A DNA stretch of 64,000 nt from NCBI GenBank assembly GCA_002049455.2, contig KV919138.1, forward strand, positions 1-64,000, given 5' to 3'. The DNA comes from Porphyra umbilicalis (Eukaryota > Rhodophyta > Bangiophyceae > Bangiales > Bangiaceae). Under the pieces are notes generated by a model. It made no database searches, was not told the DNA's origin, and was given only the letters and a program-made list of their open reading frames with translations. Position numbers and translations under genes: made by a program. Below are positions 51,108 through 63,400 of the stretch, in pieces; positions within the stretch are counted from its first letter, which is position 1, and every line of letters begins with the position of its first letter.

Positions 51108-52595
51108 AAGTAAACTGAGAATGGCCACCTTGGGCTCGTGTCGCGAGTCGGGCAGCTCTCTCCAGCCATTGTTCCTGTTCGATCGCCTCGCTTGCATGGC
51201 CGAAGTACACCGCCGTTTCGTGCCATGGTGTCCGCCCCCGGGCCACTGCCTTGCAAGAGCCAGCCAGACTGACCTGTACAGGTATTCAGTCACACGGGAC
51301 ATTCTGATGGCTACACAACCTGCCCAAATGCAGCCGCATAGCTATCGGTCGCGCAGTGGGCAGGCCAGCTGCTCCACAGGGCCGCCGAGCGCACTAAATT
51401 TAGTGTCTGTTTCTGTGCACTTGGCGGGTGGCCATGGGGTGTGTGCCAGCAGGTAGGCGGCTCGACAAACGGAGCCGCCACAGTTCGGCGGGCGCGCGCA
51501 GGCCGCAGGGGAATGCGCGGCTGTACCCGCGGCAGCCGCTGATCAAACAACGGCGGCGCGCGCGAGGCAGCGGCGGCGGGCGCACGGGCGCGGCGCGGGC
51601 CAGCGGCCGCGGCTGCTCTGCCGTTGCTCGGTCACATCGCCACTGGATCCGCCGCACCCGCGGGCCGGCGTGATCTGGCGGCAGCCTCGGCCGTCGTGCG
51701 CCACCGCCCGACGACCGGGCGACCGCAGGCGGCAGCCCCCCGCCAGCGCTCCCTTCCCGTCGTCCACACGAACGTCTCCGCCCGTCTGGTTTTTCTCTTG
51801 ATTGCCACCCTCTATGGTCCTCGGCGCGGATCCATGGCACCCACCCTCGGTGGGCGCCTCGTGCGCCTCTGCCGGGCGGCCGCCCGCCTCCACGCTAGCC
51901 GACGTCGGCCGGCTGCGGCCCTCGCGACGGCGACGACCGCCCCCTCCTCCCCAACCCCCCCCCGGTAGATGCCTCCCCCCACCCCCTGGCGCCGTCCCGA
52001 TGCACCCCCCCCCACCCCGCCTCCAACATTGGGGTGTCGCCCTCAGAAAACAAAAAAGCAAAAGGAGCACCGCGTCCTTGGCCGAGCCGTGTGCCAAACA
52101 CACGCTAACACAAGTGTGGAGGATGCCGTCCACGTCGGTCGCCTGACTCCCAACATAGGCGTACACGTCGCCAACGTCCGACACAAATGGGACGGGGCAG
52201 ACGCACGCTTGGGGTACACCCCAAAGCCGGCCACGGGCTCCCGGCCCCTTGCCAACAACAGACGATGCGGCTGGGCCGTTGCTCAAGCCGCTCGACATGG
52301 ATGTGGACCGCGGCGCCCGCGCGGGCGCCCCCACCAGCGCCCTCACCCGCGTCCATGTGCACGTTGACGTGGCACCCGCCGTCGGGACGGGCACGACAAA
52401 GGGTGCCGCACGCGCGGTCGTGGTCGGCCTAGAGCAGGGCGCCATGATGGGCGCCGAGCGCAACGTCATGGTCGACGTCCACGCTGGGAGCGCCGCGCAC
52501 GCCGCGGAGGCAAGCGCCGACAGCGGCGCCGTCGGCATGGCAACCAACTCCGTCGGCGATGCAAACGGCGTCGGCGGCGGCGGCGCCTCGGCTAC

Positions 52596-52636
<41 letters not shown>

Positions 52637-53540
52637 TCGCCGCGCCGCCGCGTTTCCCCACCGACCGCCCGTCGCCCCCCCTCCCGGCGCCACCACCCGC
52701 CCCCGCCCGGCGGCGCGACGCGCCCCCCCCTTCCCCCCCCCCCCCCACGCCCAGCGCTGGCCCGACGCCCGCCGCCGCCGCCTGCCGCCGACCCGCGTGG
52801 GCGGCCCCAAACACCGCACCCCGCCGCGCGCGCGCGCCACGCGCGCCGCGCGTAGCCGGGTACCAGCGCCCACGGCGGGCGGCGTGCCGCCCGCGCGCCG
52901 GTGGACCCCCCCCCGCCCGTCGGCGAGCGGCGCGGCGGGCGCGGCAGCCCCGACGCACGCGCGGGGGGGGGGGGGGCGACCGACGGGCGGCGGCCGCCAG
53001 GGGCGGGGCAGGACGAGCGCCGCGCGTCGCACTGCGGGACCGCGTGCACCGAGGGGGGCGCCCGGGTAGAGGCGCCGCTGGGGTCCGTGGTCGGGACGCG
53101 CGCGCCGCCGCTGCTGCTGCTGCTGCCGTCGCCGGCGACGCCGCCGCTGCCGCCGCCGCCGGTCGCCGCGGTCGACGCGCCGCCGCTGCCGCGGTCGAAG
53201 CGCCGCCGCTGCCGCGGTCGCCGCGGCCGTCACGCCCACGTCAGGCCGCCCCCGCCGCGGCGCTCGAGGGGTGGGGGCTCACGCACGCGGTGGCGGTGGC
53301 GGCGCCGCCGCCGCGTCGATTGCGGCCGCGGCGGCGCGGGCGCGCGTCGGGCAACGACCAGGGGCGGTGTGCCACCCGCGTTGGGCCACGGAGTTTACCC
53401 GCGGGCTCCTCGACTCGCCACCACTGCGCTTGGGGTGGGTGCCCAGTGGTAGGGGTGACGTCACCGCCGCGGGTGCGTCGAGGACCCCGCTGGCGGCTTG
53501 CAGGGTGACGTTGCCGAGGAGGGCAGGTACGTGCCCAAGG
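51108..53540. other. GC-rich low-complexity region, no firm gene
   Basis: Open frames occur on both strands. A plus-strand frame from 52249 (MPTTDDAAGPLLKPLDMDVD, then RVHVHVDVAPAVGTGTTKGA, AERNVMVDVHAGSAAHAAEA) has natural composition for about 115 residues before dissolving into Ala/Pro/Arg repeats at about 52590. It might be the start of a gene, but the overlapping minus frame is equally good. From 52590 to 53340 the sequence is CCGCCG-type. Confidence 0.4.
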
Positions 53541-54600
53541 TGTGGGAGACGGGGGAAGGAGGCAAAAAGGTGAGGGGCGCAGGGGGGCAAGAAGAAAGGA
53601 GCAGAGGGTAAGCAAGTTGGAAGAGAGCGTGGTCGTAGTGGACGATGCTGACGCCGTCGTTGCTGCTGTCGTCATGGACAACCCGCGCCGTCCTCATCGA
53701 CCGCCTCCACGGTGGCGAGTCGGGGACCACGTATCAACTGGCGGCACGCAGCCGCCCCCACCTGCCTCTGCGAGAGCCCGAACGCTGCGCCATGGATCCG
53801 GGAGAGAGTGGGTGGGTGCCGTCGGACAGAGGCAGAGGGTAGGCGGCGGTAGCAGAGGTGCTCATGGTGAAGAGCCGGTGGTACACAAATTACGTCTGGG
53901 GACAACAGCACCTTATCGTATGGTGCGTGTCCCAAAAATGAGACAACGCGGCTTTTTCTTTTTTTCTCGGCCCACTGGCCTTCTGCAACGGTCCGATAAT
54001 TCCCTGGCTTTTAGGACAGGGTGCTCTCAAAGTGTAGTGATGCACACATATACTTAGATCAAGGGACTTGTTCTCCGTTTCAGAGGTGGCAGTCTGCATT
54101 CGTGTCCTCAGTAGAGATGTACAGTCTGACGCCACGTTGTGTAATTTCACGTGAAATTTCAAGACCCTCTCACTGACGCTTTCCTGCGCGTCTTTCATGT
54201 AACGTGAAATTCTTACGCCGTATTACAAACGTGGCTCACTCTGAGTGGAGCACGTCACCGGGAGGTGGGATCACCGTCGTCGTAGGCCGTCATCTGTCCG
54301 TCGTGGTGACGTCGACAGGCGATCGCACGGGTCGATGCAACAACGAGTACCCAGGACTGTCGAGAAATTCCCGGCTATGATTGGTGGGATGTCCGTCTGT
54401 CAAGCTACTGTCAGGTCTAAATGGTTGCTGTTCACGGACGGGGAAACGCCCTCGACGCCCTTCTGACGGCCTGACGCCCATCCGAAGAGAAAGGAAAGAC
54501 GTAATTTTTCTCTTCGAATGACTGCATACCCCTAGTCATCAGGGATCTGAGGGCGTGTCAGTGTGGAAAAGGTCGCGATGACGCTAAAAGCGAATAGAGT
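53541..54600. other. No supported gene
   Basis: A plus-strand frame (53542-54057) is Arg/Pro-rich with no domain. A near-palindrome around aatttcacgtgaaatt lies at 54144-54160. Confidence 0.35.
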
Positions 54601-55049
54601 TATTGCTGACCTCCAAAAAATGGCGGTTGCAGAGTGGTTGCAATCATTCAACAGCGTACGTGGACCAATGGAAAGGCTAGGAACAATGTGAGTTACTTAC
54701 ACAGTCTCCTCATGCAGCTCTGCGTACTGGAAACGCACATCAGGATCTCAAGAAATCTGAAGAAATGTGTTGATCTCATGAGAAATCACAGGCCTGGCCC
54801 AGAACCATCTCCATGACCTCTCCAGGCCCAAGCAAGCGGCCCAAAAATCTCAGGAAATCTCATTGTGGTTGCAATGGCTCTGCGTGACTCCTGCAAGACA
54901 CGTTGATTGGCTTGCAAGATTACTGGCGGTAACTCCCAGGCAATAGTTTGATCGTGCCTTGTCGAACAGCCAATCCGACTTCACTTCTATGCTGTGTCGG
55001 CTCTGCCTCCCTTCTCTCTGCAACCGCCATTTTTTGGAGGTTAGCAATA
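54601..55049. mobile_element. MITE, Tc1/mariner-like, about 449 bp
   Basis: Terminal inverted repeats of about 32 bp, differing at one position: the left one begins TTGCTGACCTCCAAAAAATG at 54603 and the right one ends with the complement of TTGCTAACCTCCAAAAAATG at 55047. Both are flanked by TA (54601-54602 and 55048-55049), the signature target duplication of Tc1/mariner elements. The interior has no coding capacity, so this is a non-autonomous element mobilised in trans. Confidence 0.88.
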
Positions 55050-57182
55050 CATGGCTGAGAAGGACTGTCCTGCAACCGAGGTCACAGGGCCCGGACGGCC
55101 CCTGCCCCCCTGCCCCCCCCCATCGCCCCAGTTCTACCCAGAAACCGCGCGCAGCGACATCCGGGGTTCGACGCGCCCACGATGACCCGCGGGCGATCGT
55201 GCCTGCGCGCCGGCTTCTGTTGCGGCGGCTCGTCGGCGGTTTCTGACGCCATCGAGCGGCGTGGTTAGAGGCGCCCCGTCGCGCGCGGTCGGTCTCACCC
55301 GCCCGCCTGTGCGCCGTGCCGACCGCCCCGTTCGCCGTGCGCAGATGTGCTGCGCGGCGGAGTGACGGCCCCTCCCGTGGGTGTCGCGCGACGCCGGCGG
55401 GCCGCCGCCGCTGCAATGGCGGCGGCGGCACCCCTCTCCTTGCCTCACCCCCCGCCACTGCAACGTGGCTGTACGCGCCCTCGTGCGCGCTCACGGCTAT
55501 GGAGCTGGACGGCGTGTCCGGTGTCGATGCGTCGCCGAGCGCGCCACCGCCATGAAGGCCAGGGTATGGCACGCACGTGCCTGGAATGTAATGTGACCCA
55601 CTCTGTCCCACTGTGCTTCGAGAACGGCACCTGACAGTGTTAGCGGAGGCGGCACCTCCGGACGTGTCATGGGGTAAAGTGTCATTCATTGCAGCTTCGA
55701 CAGGTGACGACCACGCGCCCCAATCAAATGCACGGATACTAGAGCAGGCATGTGCTGACAGTTCGTGCACGAAGAAAAGGGCACGACCTTACCAATAAAA
55801 ACGTGAATAAGACCCCCATGTAGCCCCCTGTGAAGAAAACACGATTTGGGACACCCCTCATCGAAGCTCCAGTTATGGCAGATCCCTAAAAAATGGGCCC
55901 TGCGCGTATGCGCCCAAACGTGCAGCACGTTTTACCCCCCTCAGCGGGCCGTTCCTGGCAGGCACGTTTCCCACAGCGAGCACGTTTCCTTACAGAAGGA
56001 ATGCTCGCGAGTGCGAATACCGTGTCCGACGCGGTGAGTCGCGCGTGGTTGGCGCACTGACCGCTGATTGCGGCCCCGACTGTGGCCCGCGACGCTAGTC
56101 AGGTGGACTGATTCTGATTAAGGGCCTGCCGGGACTCGTCCCAGGAGAAACGTGCTCCACTTCGTGCAACAGAGACCGGCATGGTGGGGAATGGCCACTA
56201 ATGCAGATCATTAGTCCCCTCCCAGAGCGCCCATGCAGGCAGGTCGTCAGATTTCGTGAAATTTCGGTGGCCCTAAGTGGCACACGGCGGCTCGTCCGAG
56301 GGAAAACGTGCTCCACTTCGTGCACGCTCCGACAGGGTGCAAACCGTAGGTCGAGCATGCAAATCTTAACGAATGGGGGCTACATGGGACTTTACCGACC
56401 CGGCTGTGCGGCGACGCTGTCCCGCGATCCGGCATGCGGGATTCTGTTGAATTTTCATTGGACAAAAGCCCGTCACGCGGGGTGCCTGGATCCACCGGGG
56501 CACTATCGCTGGCCGTCCGATCGCGGTCTCGAGATGAGAGCAGCTCTTGAGGCCCGTACACATCCGACGTGGTCGCGATCCCTGTCGGACCCGGGATGCA
56601 AATGCCCACCTCGCTCCGTGGACCTCTCTCGACGATTGCCGCCCTTTTTCTCTGCCACCGCAATCGCTTGCGCCGCGCGCGCACTTGCCGATGGCTGTTC
56701 GCCTGCTACGCTCGTGCCCCTCGTTCGTTCTTCGCGCGATGCAGGCAGTGGCCTAGGCGTGGGGCCCAGCCGCCGTCGCCCCCACATGTCCAACCCGGTC
56801 GCGATTGCGCTTCGCCGACCTGCGGCGTGCTCCGGCCGACGCCTCACCACCACCCCCCCCCTCGAGAGTGTGCCGCGCGTTCTCGTTTGAGGGAGTTTTC
56901 TGTCGCTCCCTCCTGCCTCTCCCCCCCCCCACGCCAGTTTGTACCGTTGCGTCAGGCGCCCTCAGATGGACGCGTGCTGTGACAAGTGGGGGTCCCCGTT
57001 GCCGGACGACACACATAAGAGCGTCACGAGCGGTTGGCCGGTGCGCGGGCATCGACGCGGCGTGGAGGTCGTGCGGTCGGGTGGTCTTGCAGGTGGGCCG
57101 TCCGGCGTGCGCGACGCACGTGAGAAGGGGGGCGGGCGGTCGTGCGGTAGCGACGCCGTCGGGCGGGGGTCGGTGCGGCGAC
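55050..57182. other. Gene-poor stretch
   Basis: A direct repeat of about 20 bp (aacgtgctccacttcgtgca) lies at 56149 and 56305. Frames near 55140-55560 are Arg/Ala-rich. Nothing else is supported. Confidence 0.4.
56149..56324. repeat. Pair of direct repeats spaced 156 bp
   Basis: AACGTGCTCCACTTCGTGCA occurs at 56149-56168 and 56305-56324, each preceded by an imperfect ctcgtcc-aggga/ggaga phrase. It may be the trace of a small element or a duplicated regulatory motif. Confidence 0.8.
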
Positions 57183-58931
57183 ATGACGGGCAAGTGCCTG
57201 CTCTGTGGGTTTGACCTCGGCCCCGACGACAATGGGAACAAGAGGACGGGGTCCCACTCGCAACGGACGTGCGTCTTCAGGTCGTGGCCCTGCCTCCACG
57301 CCCTTCCGGCGGACCACCCCTTCCACAAGGAGGGGAGGTGCTTCACAGCTGATTGTGCCCACCTCGAAAAGAATTGCCCGAAGTGCAACAAGGACGGCCA
57401 CCGCGTGAACACCCTGCGGCTGGACCCGTCGCGGTTCAACATTGACAACAAAGGCAACATCACGCGTCGTCGGGGCGCCCCGGCCCTCACCAAGTCCGAT
57501 TTTGAGTGCCCTTATCTCTCCGAGAGAGACGTGGCCGAGTGGGTGCGTGTCCAACACGACGCGTGTTGGAAGGAGTGGAGGGAGGGGCAAGAGCTCGCGG
57601 CGACGGGGGAGAAGCTGGCCGCCAACGTACACCACATTGGATGGGACGTCGTCGCCGCCGCCGACGTCATGGAGGCGAACGGCATTGCGGCCGCGACAAA
57701 CGCCGCCGAGAACCGCTCGCACTTTGAGGCGATTGTCGGCGCCATGGACAATCCCGATGAGACTGCGGTAGGGGCGGCCGTGGCCGCAGCAACGGGGGGA
57801 GCCGCTGCGATATCGCGGGCACGGGGTGGCGACAGGCGCATTGGACGGGGTCGCGGTGGCCCGGCTGCCGGTCCCGGTGCGGTTAGGGGTGGTGCGGCTG
57901 GCTTGGCGGCCACAACTGGGGGGGGCGGCCGGCCGATGGACGTGGACGAGATTCAACCGCAGTCGTCGTCACCGTCGCCTGCGGGTCGCCGAGTCCGCGG
58001 TCGTGTTGACGCTCGTGGTGCGTACGCTGGCCGGGGCAGCCGGGGCGCGTCATCGTTGACGTCAACGCAGTCTGGGCGCGGGGCAGGTGCTTCAGGCGGC
58101 GCTGCGGGATCAAACCTTGCGACGCGCTCCGCCGTGCAGATGCAGCAACAGCACACGGGCCTCATGCGCGCCCATGCGATGCGCGCTGCCGACAGCGTCC
58201 AGCGCCTCCTGGCAACCGGTTCCGGGTCTACTGACGGGGTGGGCGTTGGGCCACGTGCCACAGCTCTTGCTGGCCTGGGTTGGAGAGGCGGGGGGGGTGT
58301 GCCGGCTGCTCCCGTTGCCGCTCCTGTTGCCGCAGCGGCGGCTCCGTTCCACTTGTCGTGGAAGGTGGGGGAGAGGACCAAGTATGATAAGGCTGTTGTC
58401 TTCGAGTGCCCTGCCATCAGCGGGCTGACGGCGGAACAACTAGCACGCAAGGTGTTTCGGGGTGCGCTGCGGGAGCAGGCGGCGGCGTTTCCCCTTATCG
58501 AGCAGCAGTTTGTGGACGCGGCCAACGACAACTTCCTGATCGGAATGAACATCACCTGCGGCGTGGTGTCCCCGGCCGACGTGGCGGAGCAGCTCATGTC
58601 GCGTCGCCTCACCGTCTCCAACACCAACCTCCTGTCCCTCGTGTCTGTATGGGTGAAGAAGTACGTCGACGAGAACGTGGCGGCCTCGCAGGTGCTCGGC
58701 GTGTCACTGGGGGGTGAGTCGACGTGGGACGCCGAGCTAGCTGGCTCTACATCTCGCCGCCGAGAGCAGCCGGAGGGGGGAACGGGCCGTGCACCTCCCG
58801 GTGGTCGCGGTGGCACGAGGTCGGCGAGCGTCAATGACGTCGACGACGAGGAAGACGGAGAAGAAGAGGAGTCTGGCAAGGACGACGATGGAGACTCTGC
58901 GGATGAGGAGAAGGCACCAAGGAAAGCGTGA
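57183..58931 (+). CDS. RING-like, RG-rich protein of unknown family
   Basis: The frame is open from 56805, but ATG 57183 is preferred because it starts right at a cysteine-rich domain, giving 582 residues. Residues 5-68 contain C5-x2-C8, C30, C37-L-H39, H45, H48, C53, C58, H60 and C65-x2-C68 (ending KNCPKCNKDGH), an atypical RING- or zinc-binding-like arrangement. Residues about 200-330 are Gly/Arg-rich with RGRG and GRG motifs and an MDVDEIQPQSSSPSPAGRR linker. Residues about 390-510 look like a folded domain (AVVFECPAISGLTAEQLARK, NDNFLIGMNITCGVVSPADV, LLSLVSVWVKKYVDENVAAS). The tail is very acidic (DDEEDGEEEESGKDDDGDSADEE). The layout suggests a nuclear or RNA-associated factor or E3-like protein; none of this is proven. 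It could also be a domesticated transposon protein. Confidence 0.65.
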   Translation: MTGKCLLCGFDLGPDDNGNKRTGSHSQRTCVFRSWPCLHALPADHPFHKEGRCFTADCAHLEKNCPKCNKDGHRVNTLRLDPSRFNIDNKGNITRRRGAPALTKSDFECPYLSERDVAEWVRVQHDACWKEWREGQELAATGEKLAANVHHIGWDVVAAADVMEANGIAAATNAAENRSHFEAIVGAMDNPDETAVGAAVAAATGGAAAISRARGGDRRIGRGRGGPAAGPGAVRGGAAGLAATTGGGGRPMDVDEIQPQSSSPSPAGRRVRGRVDARGAYAGRGSRGASSLTSTQSGRGAGASGGAAGSNLATRSAVQMQQQHTGLMRAHAMRAADSVQRLLATGSGSTDGVGVGPRATALAGLGWRGGGGVPAAPVAAPVAAAAAPFHLSWKVGERTKYDKAVVFECPAISGLTAEQLARKVFRGALREQAAAFPLIEQQFVDAANDNFLIGMNITCGVVSPADVAEQLMSRRLTVSNTNLLSLVSVWVKKYVDENVAASQVLGVSLGGESTWDAELAGSTSRRREQPEGGTGRAPPGGRGGTRSASVNDVDDEEDGEEEESGKDDDGDSADEEKAPRKA

Positions 58932-60437
58932 CGAGAGGACGTTGAGGGCCATCCCGAGGGGTGGGTCCGAGTGTGTGTTGTAAAGCCCGGCCGTCACAGT
59001 AGATTTTCCCGACGCACCCCCTTAAGCCTCCCCATCCCTCTTCCCCCCCCCCCCCCCCCCCCCCCTCCGCGTGCGCGTCTCTCTCAGTTTCCGCCTCCGC
59101 CATTCGGCCGTCGCCACACTCCACGAAAGCAGCTGGGTCGTGCCACCTGCAGCCGCGGCAAGCGCCACAGCCGCGAGCCACGCCGCCCTGCAGCGGCGAC
59201 AGCACTTGCGCTACGTCCTCCCCGAAAGAGCTCCACCTGTGCCGCGCGACTGCCGTGTTGCCATGCCACCATCAAGCGGCGACAGCACCTGCGCTACGTC
59301 CGCCCCGTAAGAGCTCCACCTGCGCCGCGCCACCGTCGTGTTGCCGTTTCACCATCCAGCTGCGACCGCGCTCGCGTTAGCCCCGCGCCACAGCCGTATT
59401 GCCAGTCGCCCTCTAGCTGGCACCACGCTCGCGTTACCGCCGCCCCCCAGAGGCACCTCCCTGGCCACGGCAGTCTCGCCATGCCGCCCTCCACCTGCGA
59501 CCGCGCTCGTGTCGCCCCCAAGGAGCACCCGCCGCATCCGCACCCTCGCGTCGGGCGGCACACGCGCGCCACACTAGCAGACGCTGTCGTCGGTCGTCGG
59601 CGCATGTGGCGACGACCGACGTCGTGTGGCCACCGCCGTGAGCAGTACCCGCGGCCTCCCCCGACGCGACTGCCAAGTCGCAGACAGCACAGTCAGCGGC
59701 GGGCGCGCGAAGCGACTCGCTCGCGAAACCCCCGCCTCCCAACACCCCCCCCATCCGCATCGTCGTGTGGCGTGCGGACACGCGCGCCACAATAGCAGAC
59801 GCTGTCGTCAGTCGTCGGCCCATGCGGCGACGACCGACGTCGTGTGGCCACCGCCGTGAGCAGTACCCGCAGCCTCCCCCGACGCGACTGCCATGTCGCA
59901 TACAGCACAGTAAGCGACGGGCGCACAAAGCCACTCGCTCGGCGGGGCAGGTGAAGTGGGCAAGAAAGACCGCCCGTCCGATGCATGCGATGGACGCACA
60001 GGCACAGCCGACGCGCACGACGACGTCGTCGGCGGAGAAGCGACCGCTGTGGCTGGGGCGAACATCGCGTACAGGAGCAGGCCACGGGGACCGGGCTCTT
60101 GTGGACTTTGTGGCATGCACGTGCGTGGCGAGACGAGGCAGGTTGAGAGGAGAGGCGTCAAGGTGGATCCAGGCTCAATTCGTGTCGATCCAGCAACACG
60201 CAATGCGCGTCTGAGACAGCACTTGGGGGCCTTCTCCACAGGACCTCCTTTGATTGGCCCATGTTGGTGCTCTCTCAGAGTGAAATACGGCATAATTTGG
60301 TGTGAAAACAATTCGTCTGTTGAACCACTGGGGATGTCGTCCGACGCTCGTCCTGCCTGACCTTCCACTGAGGCGCGCGCCTCGTCAGGCTCCCGTGTCT
60401 TGCCGTGTCTTGTCACCCATCGCCGCACGACGCGGCA
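58932..60437. other. Repeat-rich intergenic region before E(z)-like copy 2
   Basis: A run of 23 cytosines (59043-59065), a roughly 100-bp imperfect duplication around 59178-59340 (gcggcgacagcac-tgcgctacgtcc) and the 218-bp-spaced duplication listed separately. No supported gene. The last 100 bases should hold the leader of the gene at 60438. Confidence 0.45.
59576..59912. repeat. Direct repeat of about 118 bp, 218-bp period
   Basis: Blocks beginning agcagacgctgtcgtc at 59576 and 59794 share long stretches, including gtcgtgtggccaccgccgtg and agcagtacccgc, and end in gacagcacag or atacagcacag. Confidence 0.88.
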
Positions 60438-63400
60438 ATGGAGTGTCTCGCTGTGGACCACCTGCTCGAGTGGCCCGATGACGGGCCGACCGGCACCGGG
60501 CGTGGTGCCCTTTCGGGCGCGGGTGGTGCTGCCGTGTCGGGCGTGGGCGGTGATGCCGTGTCGGGTGCGGGTGGTGCTGCCCCGTCGGGTGCGGGCGTTG
60601 GTGCCTTGGCGGGCGCGGCCCGTGGTGCCGTGTCGGGCGCGGGCGGTGATGCCGTGTCGGGTGCGGGTGGTGCTGCCCCGTCGGGTGCGGGCGTTGGTGC
60701 CTTGGCGGGCGCGGCCCGTGCTGCCGTGTCGGGCGCGGGCGGTGATGCCGTGTCGGGTGCGGGTGATGCTGCCCCGTCGGGCGAGGGCGTTGGTGCCTTG
60801 GCGGGCGCGTCCTGTGGTGCCGTGTCGGGCGCGGGCGGTGATGCCGTGTCGGGTGCGGGTGGTGCTGCCCCGTCGGGCGCGGGCGTTGGCGCCTTGTCGG
60901 GCGCGGCCTGTGGTGCCGTGTCGGGCGCGGGGGCACCCCTTCAGTCTGGCATCGGTCGGACCGCCTTCTCTGTGCTCGAATTGACGAGGCAGCACGCTTT
61001 CCGGTGCCGCCGCGCAGCGGTGCAGAAAGCCATCCGTGTGAACCGAGCAGCAGTTGTGCGTCAACTGGCGTGGGCCCGGCGCTCGGCCTCTGGCAGTGAC
61101 ACGGCTCCTGTGCTAGCCACGCTCAACGTCGTTGCTATCGAGCACATCGATTGCACTCCCCCATCGGCTGATTGTTGGGCACAGGCAGCTGTGGACGTCT
61201 CAACGACCCTTGGTCGGGATGACGATGCCCTCGGCCGCATTTGCGGCGACCGGTGGCGGAATGGGAGGGGGGGGATTGGGGGGTCGAGTGGGGACCGTGG
61301 GCATCTGGAGGTGCCGTCATCATCAACCGCAGAGCCCCACAATGAAGGTGGCGACGGTACATGGGCGACGTGTTCCAGACCGCCGAAAAAGCGGCGAACG
61401 GAGCCGGATGCGAGTCCGGCGTTCCAGTCGGGCGTGCCCTGCAGCGGGGGGCCGCAATCGGGGTCAGCGGCACGGTCATGCGCCCGTGCAACCGACTGGC
61501 ACGAGGACAGCGGTCGGCTTGAGCGCGCTGGTCCATTGCATCTACCCGTCGGTGCCGTAAGTGTCACGCGCCTGCCGGCGGTGGAGCGGCTTCCGACGTA
61601 TACGTTTTACGTACCGGTGCGTCAGTCGTGGCGGCGAGTGGAGGATGCCCCAAGGCACATGTTTGTACCCCACATGGGGGACCGCGTTGGGAGCTTTGCT
61701 GACGCCGCCAGTGCGGCGCTGCAGGACCGATGGGTGAGGCGCGACGACAGCGACGGTAGCGACGCGTCGGAGGATGGCACAGGTGGCCATCCCGCCGACT
61801 ACTTGCATCTATCGTCCAGGACGCGACGTGCCGCAACTCGACGTGGTATCTGGTCTGTCGTGAAGACGGTTGGCGACGGGGCGGCGGTGGTGGACGCATT
61901 GGCCACCCTGCTCGACTCCAATGCAGCCAACATCAGGCGCACGATTGCTCTCATTGAGAGACGTGCCCGAGACAACGAGACGGCGCGCGAGGAGCAGGCA
62001 TCGACCAGAACCCGTCGCGAGAGCTTTGAAGAACTCACTGGTGGTGTGAGCCTAGCTGTTGTTCTCGGCAGCGGAGCGCCCCTCTCGGTGCCCCGACAAC
62101 CTTCAGGGACACATCCAGTTGCCGACTCTTCCGGGACCAGGCTTTCGCTCTGCTCAAGTCTTCCGGTGCTGGGCGCCCCGGCAGTGCATCGCCCCCGTGC
62201 GTGCCACAACGCCGCTGTCGATGCCACGGCCGCCGGTGTTGGCCCCTCGAGCCGGGCCTGGGCAGTTGTCCAAGCCGGCGCCGTTGTGGCGGCGTGTGAG
62301 GAGGGGCTCCGTCTCCGCGCGGACGCGTCTTTACTGCGAGAGTTGCGCTCGGCGTTGCGGTCGCCCGGGGTTGGTGCTGTGGCAGCGGAAGCGTCCCTAG
62401 GCGGGTCTCTTCTCGACGTAGTGGCTCGACGTGTCTCCACCGGAACGCCTATTTCGGTGCCCATCGTGCCACCTTGGACGGACACGACCGTTTTTGAACG
62501 GGACACGTTCTCTCGACTGCTCTGCCGCGTTTGTCTGCGCTACGCGTGCCGCTTGCATGGTCCCCCATGCAGGGAGCGATTGCCGAGTACCCCTGGCGTT
62601 GTCCCGGTTCATCTTCCGCCCGATCCCCACGTGCTTGCCTCCCTCCAGGCGCACGCGAGGACGTCGGGCGCGGGCCATCCCGTCGCGGGGCAGGAGGGAA
62701 ACTCCCCTCCGGCCGGGCAAGGTGCGGCGGTCAGCGCCCAAGTCGATGTCGGTGTCTCGTTGCCATCTCAGTCGGCAGTGCGTCGCGCGCAACTGGCCGG
62801 GGCCATCCTCGGGGCCATCGGTGTCGCCGCCAGTGCGTGTCCCGACTGCGTATTGGATCCCTGCCGTCATCTGCGTGGAACCGCTGAGGGGGACGACGGG
62901 TGGACGGCCGACCAAGTTGCTTTTCTTAGAGCTGGTTGCGGAATAGTGGGTGAGCACGACAGTTGTCGTCTGGCCGCATTCGTACCAGGGCAGACGTGCC
63001 GTACTGTGGCGGCCTACATCGCGGCAGTTGGGCTGCCAGAGGAGCGTCGCCGGTTCGTGACGCCTCCACTTGAGGACGCGCCCGAGACTGACTCTCTTTG
63101 TCGTACGACGAGCGCTCCGACGTTGTTGTCCCAAGCTGCTTCTTCCCAACACCCGCGACAGCAGGGCGCCACCTTGTCCCTTTCTCCGAGCGGCGTCACC
63201 GACGACGATAGGCGTGCTGTGGACTATCGACCGTGCTATCATGTCGGCCGTTGCAGTACCGAGGTGTGCAGGTGCGCCCGGGTGAACATTCCCTGTGAGA
63301 AGTACTGTGGGTGCGCTCGGGTGCGGTGGGTGGGAAGCGCGGACAAGACGAAAGATGCGCAAGCGTCTTCGGCAGCCCCTGAAGCGGCCGCCGTCTCTCC

